A stretch of DNA of 22,799 nucleotides, taken from IMG/VR virus record IMGVR_UViG_3300032562_002061, positions 1 through 22,799 of that record; one strand, 5' to 3'. Under the pieces are notes generated by a model. It did not search any database and was not told the origin of the DNA. It saw only the letters and a list, made by a program, of their open reading frames with translations. Made by a program: the position numbers and the translations under genes. Shown here in pieces: positions 1 through 5,068 of the stretch. Position 1 is the stretch's first letter. Each line of letters opens with the position of its first letter. The DNA is from a virus.

Positions 1-97
1 CCCGCATCTTATGACGCGCGCACTGACGGCAGCCGATTACGATCTGGAGTACGTGATGGCGCAGTCGCAACAGGATTTGCAGAAGGTGGCGGCGTGA
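1..97 (+). CDS. C-terminal end of an unidentified CDS (partial)
   Basis: An open frame enters from the left edge (reading from base 2) and stops with TGA at 95-97. The visible end reads RALTAADYDLEYVMAQSQQ and then DLQKVAA, a helical, Gln-rich tail. The start codon is outside the window. The stop overlaps the next gene's GTG start in a GTGA, so the two are probably translationally coupled. The family cannot be named from 31 residues. Its position upstream of head-tail genes suggests a capsid-region protein, which is inference only. Confidence 0.6.
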   Translation, partial: PHLMTRALTAADYDLEYVMAQSQQDLQKVAA

Positions 98-390
98 AGG
101 CTCCCGTGGCAAGCCGTCCGCTCGTTCTCAAGATGCCGGAGGGCGTCCATGCGCCCGCCCCAGCCTACAAGCCCGCGTATACACTCACGCTCGTAACCAA
201 GCAAATCGACCGCACCACCTGGTGGAAGAACTGCGACCGCAAGCAGCCCGCGAACGTGTGGTGGTTGACGGGCGGCGGGTTGAATCGGCTGGCGACGGAC
301 GTGGAAGTGGATCTCTGGCTACAGTTGCAAGCGGCCAAGGGGACGTTGGAACCCGCGATGATTCCGAAAGCGGACTGGTTCGAAATATGA
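94..390 (+). CDS. Small Trp-rich hypothetical phage protein
   Basis: A 98-residue protein starts with GTG at 94, overlapping the upstream TGA. Its own TGA overlaps the ATG of the next gene, so it sits inside a coupled chain, which supports it being real. The middle is rich in aromatics (TTWWKNCDR, NVWWLTGGG, VDLWLQL). No signal peptide, membrane segment or catalytic motif is visible and I do not recognise the family. Its place between the capsid side and the head-tail connector suggests a virion-assembly or accessory role (inference). It contains one GTATAC site at 177-182. Confidence 0.65.
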   Translation: MKAPVASRPLVLKMPEGVHAPAPAYKPAYTLTLVTKQIDRTTWWKNCDRKQPANVWWLTGGGLNRLATDVEVDLWLQLQAAKGTLEPAMIPKADWFEI

Positions 391-539
391 CCGCGTTTGG
401 CTGGGCGCTTATCGCCGCATTGATCGCGGCGCTTTTGGCGGGCGCGTTTTGGTCCGGACGCCAGCGGCGACGGCATGACCGGGACGAAGAGATGAAACGC
501 CACGTGCGGTACGAGGATCTTCGGCGCGGCCTGCACTGA
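387..539 (+). CDS. Small single-pass membrane protein
   Basis: A 50-residue ORF starts with ATG at 387, overlapping the upstream TGA (ATGA). Residues 5-22 form one hydrophobic helix (GWALIAALIAALLAGAFW). A strongly basic tail follows (GRQRRRHDRD, then EEMKRHVRYEDLRRGLH), giving an N-out or signal-anchor-like topology with a cytoplasmic charged end. The function is unknown. Small one-helix proteins occur in phage late regions as holin-like or superinfection-related factors, but nothing here identifies one. Its 3' 131 bases overlap the end of the minus-strand gene at 409-651. Confidence 0.55.
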   Translation: MTAFGWALIAALIAALLAGAFWSGRQRRRHDRDEEMKRHVRYEDLRRGLH

Positions 540-651
540 TCTTTCCGTCCTCCAGCGCGCGAATCGCGGCATACCATTCAACTCGATCATGCAAGCGAGC
601 CAAGCCGTCTATAAGCCGGTCAACCCGTCTCCATTTTTCCTCGGTCGTCAT
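409..651 (-). CDS. Antisense small gene B: helical hypothetical protein
   Basis: An 80-residue frame starts at ATG 651-649, overlapping the stop of the preceding minus-strand gene in an ATGA, so translation is probably coupled. The first ~38 residues look like a real amphipathic helix (EEKWRRVDRLIDGLARLHDR, then VEWYAAIRALEDGKI). The C-terminal half is Arg/Pro-rich and lies antisense to the coding part of the membrane-protein gene at 387-539. Either the two genes truly overlap tail-to-tail by 131 bases, or one stop is displaced by a mutation. Family unknown. With gene A it forms a two-gene minus-strand cassette inside the + strand late operon. Confidence 0.5.
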   Translation of the reverse strand: MTTEEKWRRVDRLIDGLARLHDRVEWYAAIRALEDGKISAGRAEDPRTARGVSSLRPGHAVAAGVRTKTRPPKAPRSMRR

Positions 652-893
652 AGGATCATCCGCAAAGGTATCGCCAACACCGCGACCGATGGCGCGCGGT
701 GCTCGCGGCTCTTCAGTTCGGCTTCGAACTGGCTTTGATCCTGATCGTCCGCCACCGCCAGGCGCGTGATGTAGCAATGCACCGGGATGCCCCGGTCCGT
801 GACTCCCTCCCAGATGCGCGCTTCGATCTCCGCACCGCCGTGCGCTGCCGCGAGGGTCACGATTTTCGTAGTGCTCTCGACCGTGATTTTCAT
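648..893 (-). CDS. Antisense small gene A: conserved-looking hypothetical phage protein
   Basis: An 81-residue protein starts at ATG 893-891. The sequence is well formed: MKITVESTTKIVTL, ARIWEGVTDRGIPVHCYITR, DQSQFEAELKSREHRAPS, AIPLRMIL. It resembles small uncharacterised proteins I recall from other phages (from memory, no search). It looks like a compact alpha/beta fold with no catalytic signature. Its ATG shares the bases CATG (891-894) with the + strand connector's ATG. A TATGAT hexamer lies 7 nt upstream, the spacing expected for a leaderless transcript. A longer frame up to 1022 is open, but that part is antisense to the connector and is unlikely to be translated. Confidence 0.75.
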   Translation of the reverse strand: MKITVESTTKIVTLAAAHGGAEIEARIWEGVTDRGIPVHCYITRLAVADDQDQSQFEAELKSREHRAPSVAVLAIPLRMIL

Positions 894-1848
894 GCAACCC
901 ATCATAGCGAGTCTCAATCCGCCCTCCGCGCTCTCCGGAGGCGCCGCATTTGCGCTCGTTCTGACGGGATCGAATTTCGGCACCGATAGCGTGGTCTTCT
1001 GGGGATCCCTGGCGCTGGCCACCAGCTACGTCTCGGCCACCCAGGTTTCCGCGGCCGTGCCCGCTGCGCTGATCCAGTTCGGCGGAGGCGTACAGATCTC
1101 TCTCGCCACCGGCGGCTTCACCAGCCCGCCCGGCGGCCCCATATTCGGCATCTTGAACGCCCCGACGCTTATCGATCTTTGCACCGTGGGCCAGGTCAAG
1201 TCGTGGCTCTCGGCGAACGGCGCGCCGACGCTCAACGCCGGCGACGACAACAACATCCAGTCGGCCATCACGAGCTGGGGAGCGGAGTTCCTACGGCGCA
1301 CGGGGAACGAGAATAGCGACGGCTCTATTCCGCCTGTGTCGCCCTTTGTGGCGCCCGTGGCCTACAACGAGACCTATGACGGGACCGGGACTACCGAACA
1401 GTTCCTACGCCATTTTCCGTGCGTCTCCGTTCAGCAAGCGATGATCAACGGCGTGGTGATCCCCGGCTCCACCGGCTATGGCGCGCTGGGCTGGCTGATC
1501 GCTCCCGGCGGCCGAAGCCTTATCCTGGTTCCCGGCGGCGCGTACGGCGCCAACGCACCGATCGTCTCGGCGTTCTACTTCTGCTGGGATTTCACGTGGA
1601 CCAAGGGCGGCCAGCTCAATCGCATGAACGTCAACATCCAGTACACCGCTGGCTACGCGGCCACGCCGGCGGATGTGACGTTGCTGGCGATTGAGACCGT
1701 GGCTCTCACCTATCGGCGGCGGGATTACATCGATCAGGCGAGCCAGTCTATGGCGCAGGGCGCGGGCACTACACGGTATCGGGATTGGGAGCTTCCGCCG
1801 CACTCGCTGAAGGTGATTCGGGGATACGCGCGTCTGGCGGTCGCTTAG
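892..1848 (+). CDS. Head-tail connector (gp6-like) with N-terminal IPT/TIG domain
   Basis: A 318-residue protein. Residues ~3-88 look like an IPT/TIG Ig-like domain (SLNPPSALSGG, VLTGSNFGTDSVVFW, YVSATQVSAAVP). Residues ~92-318 have the layout of the HK97-gp6 / head-tail connector family: an N-terminal helix (DLCTVGQVKSWL), a second helix (DDNNIQSAITSWGAEFLRR) with TGNEN, a central beta region (YNETYDGTGTTEQFLRHFP) and the closing VNIQYTAGYAATPADVTLLA with a final helix. gp6 family proteins form the ring joining portal to tail. I placed the start at 892, where the IPT/TIG domain begins. The frame is open to 787, but those residues are antisense to gene A. No clear Shine-Dalgarno is seen. The IPT/TIG fusion is unusual for this family. 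Confidence 0.75.
   Translation: MQPIIASLNPPSALSGGAAFALVLTGSNFGTDSVVFWGSLALATSYVSATQVSAAVPAALIQFGGGVQISLATGGFTSPPGGPIFGILNAPTLIDLCTVGQVKSWLSANGAPTLNAGDDNNIQSAITSWGAEFLRRTGNENSDGSIPPVSPFVAPVAYNETYDGTGTTEQFLRHFPCVSVQQAMINGVVIPGSTGYGALGWLIAPGGRSLILVPGGAYGANAPIVSAFYFCWDFTWTKGGQLNRMNVNIQYTAGYAATPADVTLLAIETVALTYRRRDYIDQASQSMAQGAGTTRYRDWELPPHSLKVIRGYARLAVA
901..906 (-). promoter_or_regulatory. Putative -10 (TATGAT) for antisense cassette A/B
   Basis: The minus strand reads TATGAT, followed by 7 nt and then the ATG of gene A at 893. That spacing would put the transcription start at or next to the start codon, giving a leaderless mRNA. No convincing -35 is seen. This is inferred from spacing and hexamer match only. 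Confidence 0.35.
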
Positions 1849-1957
1849 GCCAATGCCAGCATGGCCCGTGAACCGGGCAGGTTTTAATTTGGCATTCCGT
1901 TGGCCGAATCTCCGGAATATCGGAAAATTCGCACCACTCGCACGTCCAAACGATCAT
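1769..1957 (-). CDS. Antisense small gene D: Cys-rich zinc-binding-like protein
   Basis: A 62-residue protein starts at ATG 1957-1955, overlapping the stop of gene C (ATGA). The N-terminal half carries TCEWCEF, a 12-residue gap, then ECQIKTCPVHGPCWHWP. These paired Cys/His residues are typical of a small zinc knuckle or ribbon. The C-terminal ~25 residues are Pro/Ala/Ser-rich and probably disordered. That part is antisense to the last 80 bases of the connector gene. No known partner. It is probably co-expressed with gene C. Metal binding is inferred from residue pattern only. Confidence 0.6.
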   Translation of the reverse strand: MIVWTCEWCEFSDIPEIRPTECQIKTCPVHGPCWHWPKRPPDARIPESPSASAAEAPNPDTV

Positions 1958-2172
1958 TGCGCGCTCTCCGACGACGAGTCGTCTTCCAGCGTTTCCGAGT
2001 CGGACTCTTCACCGTCCGCGCATGTGCATGGGACACCTGGAACGCCGAGATCGCAGGCGTCGCACGGTGGGTACTTTGCTCTGAGCCGTTCCAACGCTTC
2101 GCGCGCCTCGCGGATTTCCTCCGAAGATAAGCGTTGCCGGCGGCGGGTGAGACGGTCCAGACCAAGGCTCAT
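1954..2172 (-). CDS. Antisense small gene C: helix plus CxxC, acidic tail
   Basis: A 72-residue protein starts at ATG 2172-2170. It begins with a charged helix (RRRQRLSSEEIREAREALER), then a Cys cluster (CDACDLGVPGVPCTC), and ends in a Ser/Asp/Glu-rich tail (ESDSETLEDDSSSESAQ). The design suggests a small metal-binding regulator or inhibitor with a DNA-mimic-like acidic end, but that is speculation. Only 6 bases separate its ATG from the divergent ATG of the neck protein at 2179. A TACCAT hexamer sits 6 nt before the start, suggesting a leaderless transcript. An open frame extends to 2286 but is antisense to the neck gene. Confidence 0.65.
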   Translation of the reverse strand: MSLGLDRLTRRRQRLSSEEIREAREALERLRAKYPPCDACDLGVPGVPCTCADGEESDSETLEDDSSSESAQ

Positions 2173-2178
2173 GCTGAC

Positions 2179-2184
2179 ATGGTA
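2179..2184 (-). promoter_or_regulatory. Putative -10 (TACCAT) for antisense cassette C/D
   Basis: The minus strand reads TACCAT, 6 nt before the ATG of gene C. The hexamer overlaps the start codon of the divergent neck-protein gene. Four of six positions match TATAAT. Weak on its own, but the spacing matches the sites before genes A and G. Confidence 0.25.
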
Positions 2185-2775
2185 AACCTTTCCTTCCAGA
2201 TCCGCGCCGAGGGCGTCCGCCAGCAATTCGATGCGGTCCAGCCGCGCATCGTGGAAGCCGTCCGCCGCACGATGGACGAGCAGCACGTGGCGCAGCAGGC
2301 GCGGATCATAGATAAGCTATCGGGCGAGGTATTGCAGTCGCACACGGGCGAACTGGTGGCCAGCGTTCGGCTGCTGAACGCGGTTATCGACGCGTCGGGT
2401 GTCGAAGGCGGCGTCGAGGCTGGCGGCGGCACCGCGTTCTACGGCAAGTTCTTAGAGGACGGATCGGAGCCGCATATCATCGCGCCCGTGAATGCGAAGG
2501 CTCTCGCGTTCTTTCCCTCGGGTTCGGAAGGCGCGGGGATCGGCAGCGGACCGGTCGCCCAGGCGCTCTATCAGGGGACGCGCGGCGTGAATCGATCGAT
2601 CAAGCCAGGGAAGGGACCGGCGGCGTCCGGACTAGGCGGCGTGGTCGTGATGTTCGTGCATCACCCCGGCACGAAGGCCACGCACTTCATGGCAGGCACA
2701 CAGGACGAAATGAAGGACGAAGAGATCGCGGCTTATCAAGAGGCGATCAACGACGCGCTGCAACCGGGCGGTTAG
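2179..2775 (+). CDS. HK97-gp10-like neck / tail-completion protein
   Basis: A 198-residue protein matching the gp10-like family layout: an N-terminal helix (FQIRAEGVRQQFDAVQPRIV), the stretch SHTGELVASVRL, the YGKFLEDGSEPHIIAP block with AKALAFF (family consensus roughly Y..f.E.GT..H.I.P...kaL.F), and the HHPGTKATHFM motif before a C-terminal helix. Members sit at the head-tail joint. I chose ATG 2179 because the frame upstream to 2134 is antisense to gene C. AAGG at 2164-2167 is a weak, distant Shine-Dalgarno. Its stop TAG (2773-2775) overlaps the stop of antisense gene E. Confidence 0.75.
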   Translation: MVNLSFQIRAEGVRQQFDAVQPRIVEAVRRTMDEQHVAQQARIIDKLSGEVLQSHTGELVASVRLLNAVIDASGVEGGVEAGGGTAFYGKFLEDGSEPHIIAPVNAKALAFFPSGSEGAGIGSGPVAQALYQGTRGVNRSIKPGKGPAASGLGGVVVMFVHHPGTKATHFMAGTQDEMKDEEIAAYQEAINDALQPGG

Positions 2776-2894
2776 CTCAGACTCAGCAGGATCGACGCTC
2801 CGCGAATACACCAGACGTGCGTACAGCGCAGGCAGCGCCACTTGCAGCCGATGAACGGCGGCCCGCAGTAACCCTCCGCCACGGGCGTTATCAT
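2772..2894 (-). CDS. Antisense small gene E: 40-residue Cys-rich mini-protein
   Basis: A 40-residue frame starts at ATG 2894-2892 and stops with TAA at 2774-2772. The sequence carries GYCGPPFIGCKWRCLRCTHV and then WCIRG. The CxxC with following aromatic and Cys resembles half of a zinc ribbon. It fills the 117-base gap between two structural genes exactly: its TAA overlaps the neck gene's TAG (TTAG, 2772-2775), and its ATG shares CATG with the first in-frame ATG of the next + gene (2893). That fit, repeated at other gaps, is the main support. No Shine-Dalgarno or promoter is evident. Confidence 0.5.
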   Translation of the reverse strand: MITPVAEGYCGPPFIGCKWRCLRCTHVWCIRGASILLSLS

Positions 2895-3411
2895 GCCGAC
2901 GCTCGCAAGCGGCGTTCTTCCCGACTCGACCAGCACCATGAATACCTCCCGATCCGCAGTCTCGAAGGCGCTGTTTCAACTCTGCACCCGCGCCTACTCG
3001 TTCCAGTATACAGAACGCCGCGGCGAGGTGCCGATGGACGTTGCCGCGAATGCGCAGCCCGCGTTCTATCTGGTTCGCCCGTTCGAAGATCAGAAGCAGC
3101 CGCAGGCCTACGGGCTGGGCAAGTACGATCTGCACTACGGCGGGCTCGTGTATCTCTTGCGCGATCAGATCCGCGGCGATCTTCAGTATCTCGACGTGCT
3201 CGACGCGATCTTAGACGGCTTCGATATCGCGTTTCTGCGCACAAATCCCGACGGCTCGCCTAAGCCTCCGAACGTCCCGCAGATGCTCGTGACCAACGGC
3301 ACGCCGCTGGTGCAGAACGCGTGGATCGACGGGACTGTACACATCATGTCGGGGATTCTCGGGAAGTACACCGCGATCACGATTCCGATTCACGTCATCA
3401 CCGGGATGTAA
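2893..3411 (+). CDS. Tail terminator / tail completion protein candidate
   Basis: Up to 172 residues. The body starts SRSAVSKALFQLCTRAYSF, like the opening helix of small tail-terminator proteins. Beta-rich segments follow (AFYLVRPFEDQ, LHYGGLVYLL), and it ends in MSGILGKYTAITIPIHVITG. Position between the gp10-like protein and the tail tube is where tail terminators sit in HK97/lambda-type gene order. Two starts are possible: ATG 2893 (sharing CATG with antisense gene E) or ATG 2938 (MNTSRSAVSKALF, closer to the usual family N-terminus). Neither has a clear Shine-Dalgarno. The assignment rests on gene order plus general architecture. Confidence 0.55.
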   Translation: MPTLASGVLPDSTSTMNTSRSAVSKALFQLCTRAYSFQYTERRGEVPMDVAANAQPAFYLVRPFEDQKQPQAYGLGKYDLHYGGLVYLLRDQIRGDLQYLDVLDAILDGFDIAFLRTNPDGSPKPPNVPQMLVTNGTPLVQNAWIDGTVHIMSGILGKYTAITIPIHVITGM

Positions 3412-3485
3412 CAGCTTTTTCCGCGCCTCTCTCCTGTCGGAGCGGCCCTCACGTTTTCAATTTCGCTTCGACAAGGAGACCCATC

Positions 3486-4250
3486 ATGGAAGTACAGTTT
3501 GGCATCGGCGGCGCAATGGCCGTCTCTGTAGGGGGCAACAAGGCCACCCCCGACGTTCCGATTCAACTATTCGCAATCCAGGAAGCCACCGCGGATATCA
3601 GCCAAAAGCTGGTCGCCCTCATGGGGCAGTTCAAAGGTCCGGACGACGTGGCGCCCTCGGATATGAAGATCACGGGCAAGTGCGGCTTCGGCCACCTCGA
3701 TGTGAACACTTACAACGCGCTGATGTTCGGCGAGACGATCACGACCGGCCTTACTGTCTCGGTCCCCATTCCCGGAATCCAGACCACCATCGGAGCGACC
3801 GTTACCCCGACCGTGCCCAACACCGGAACGTGGATCAAGGATGGCGGTGTGTTCTATTCCGCCACGGGGCAGCCCTTGAAGCGCGTCGCCTCGTCGCCGA
3901 GTACGGGGCAGTACGCGGTCTCGACGGGCACGTATACATTCAACACGGCGGAGCCGGCGGTGGCCGCGCAGTTCTATTTCGTATACACGGAAGCGGCCGG
4001 CCAGACCCTCACTGTGACCAATCGCCTGCAGGGCTACGGCCCGGTCTTCGAGCTGTATCTCTCGATGCCCTATTCGCAGTTCCAGGGGCTCACCACCAAC
4101 CAGAACGGGCTGCACATCTACCAGGCGCGCTTCAGCAAAACGAGTTTCCCGCTGAAACGCGACGCCTATGTGCTCTCGGATTTCGAATTCGAGGCGTACC
4201 CCAACGCGGCGGGCAACTGGTTCGATTTCTTCGAGGCGGACTCGTTCTAA
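3486..4250 (+). CDS. Major tail tube protein
   Basis: A 254-residue protein with a strong Shine-Dalgarno (AAGGAGA at 3474-3480) before ATG 3486, consistent with high expression. It is rich in Ala/Gly/Thr beta strands (MAVSVGGNKATPDVPIQLF, GKCGFGHLDVNTYNALMFGE, YLSMPYSQFQGLTTNQNGLH) and ends VLSDFEFEAYPNAAGNWFDF. Length, composition and position between the terminator candidate and the chaperone/tape-measure genes fit the tube subunit that polymerises around the tape measure. A frame open from 3321 upstream is not used. A hairpin follows the gene at 4316-4332, which could reduce read-through to the chaperones. Confidence 0.75.
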   Translation: MEVQFGIGGAMAVSVGGNKATPDVPIQLFAIQEATADISQKLVALMGQFKGPDDVAPSDMKITGKCGFGHLDVNTYNALMFGETITTGLTVSVPIPGIQTTIGATVTPTVPNTGTWIKDGGVFYSATGQPLKRVASSPSTGQYAVSTGTYTFNTAEPAVAAQFYFVYTEAAGQTLTVTNRLQGYGPVFELYLSMPYSQFQGLTTNQNGLHIYQARFSKTSFPLKRDAYVLSDFEFEAYPNAAGNWFDFFEADSF

Positions 4251-4315
4251 GGAAGACAGCGCCGCTTTGTTTCAGTGAGCAGCACCGGGACACTAAGCCG
4301 GGATGTTTGTCACGT

Positions 4316-4332
4316 GCCGAAGTCTCTTCGGC
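4316..4332 (+). terminator. Stem-loop after the tail tube gene
   Basis: GCCGAAG-TCT-CTTCGGC forms a perfect 7-bp stem with a 3-base loop in the 130-base gap between the tail tube gene and the chaperone gene. No T-run follows, so it is more likely an attenuator or an mRNA stability/processing element than a full intrinsic terminator. It could explain how tube protein is made in excess over downstream products (inference). Confidence 0.45.
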
Positions 4333-4380
4333 CACCATACGCGGCGCTTCGATTCCAACATACCAAAACAGGGAGTGATC

Positions 4381-4725
4381 ATGCGGAGACGCAAACAAGT
4401 AGAGATGGACGGGGCGAGGTTCACGATCTCGCCCTTGACGCTGGAGCAGGTAGGCGTGCTTGGCGACGACGGCGAAGTGCGCCCCGTTCCAAAGTCCGTA
4501 TACGAGACGGTGGTCGACGGGCTGAATAACGGGCAACTGGCGATCGCTGAGGATCTTTGCGGCGCCGGATTGACGGCAGTCCCATGGACGGTCCAACGCG
4601 TCAAGAGCGAGATGGATCTTCTGCTCTGGAAATTTCTCCACGCCGAAATCCTGGACTTCTCAGGATTGAAAATCGAGGCCAAATCCGCGGGGGAAACCGA
4701 GGCTCCGGCTCCCGTGGCTCCGTAG
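4381..4725 (+). CDS. Tail assembly chaperone, upstream frame (G-like)
   Basis: A 114-residue protein starts at ATG 4381 with GGGAGTG 3-9 nt upstream. It is small and helical with VEMDGARFTISPLTLEQVGVL near the N-terminus, LNNGQLAIAEDLCGAGL in the middle, and an Ala/Pro/Glu-rich end (GETEAPAPVAP). Position directly before the tape measure, plus an overlapping frame that continues for another ~340 bases, marks it as the G-type half of the G/GT chaperone pair that loads the tape measure. Its stop is TAG at 4723-4725. The frame upstream to 4303 is ignored because of the RBS at 4381. Confidence 0.65.
   Translation: MRRRKQVEMDGARFTISPLTLEQVGVLGDDGEVRPVPKSVYETVVDGLNNGQLAIAEDLCGAGLTAVPWTVQRVKSEMDLLLWKFLHAEILDFSGLKIEAKSAGETEAPAPVAP
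4689..4696 (+). promoter_or_regulatory. Candidate -1 ribosomal frameshift site
   Basis: GGGGGAAA sits ~30 bases before the G-frame stop. The second open frame lies at -1 relative to the first, as in lambda G/GT. In-frame codons are GCG GGG GAA ACC. A GGG tRNA can re-pair with GGG one base back. The site is not a textbook X XXY YYZ heptamer because GAA would become GGA, so P-site slippage on the G-run is the more plausible route. Confidence 0.4.
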
Positions 4726-5063
4726 CCGAGATTCGGAGCCGCATCATCACCGCCCTGCACTACACCGCCGGCCAGGCGAACGCCATGGAGTGGCCGGACG
4801 TGCAGGACCTGCTGGACTACTGGGCTTTACATCCGCCTATCCACGATCTCGCGCGCATGGTGGCGGAAGCTTTTGGAGTAAAAATCAAAATGACGAAAAC
4901 GACGAATCTGAACAAGGGGAACGGCGCGATGCCGGGCGGCCTGGCTGTGCCGCAGACCGAGCCGGGCCACGCACCTCCCGCGAACGTGAAGACGTTCGAT
5001 CAGCTTCCCCTCGCGGTACAGAAGCTTTTCCACGACGCCAAACACGCCAACGATCCGAAGTAA
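4692..5063 (+). CDS. Tail assembly chaperone, downstream frame (T-like, made by -1 frameshift)
   Basis: The -1 frame runs through the end of G and continues to TAA at 5061-5063. If joined at the G-run, the fusion would be about 227 residues. The T part has helices IRSRIITALHYTAGQ and DVQDLLDYWALHPPIHDLAR, then a Lys/Asn/Pro linker and a final helix (TFDQLPLAVQKLFHDAKHAN). There is no ATG/GTG start with a Shine-Dalgarno in the overlap; the first ATG in this frame is at 4785 with a poor RBS. The long out-of-frame extension before the tape measure fits the GT chaperone arrangement. The alternative is independent initiation at 4785 (92-residue protein). Confidence 0.6.
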   Translation, partial: GNRGSGSRGSVAEIRSRIITALHYTAGQANAMEWPDVQDLLDYWALHPPIHDLARMVAEAFGVKIKMTKTTNLNKGNGAMPGGLAVPQTEPGHAPPANVKTFDQLPLAVQKLFHDAKHANDPK

Positions 5064-5068
5064 ACTAA

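Noticed and set aside
3412-3485. Possible terminator between tail terminator candidate and tube gene
   Set aside because: Only weak, short complementarities around CTCC...GGAG; no stable stem with a T-run.
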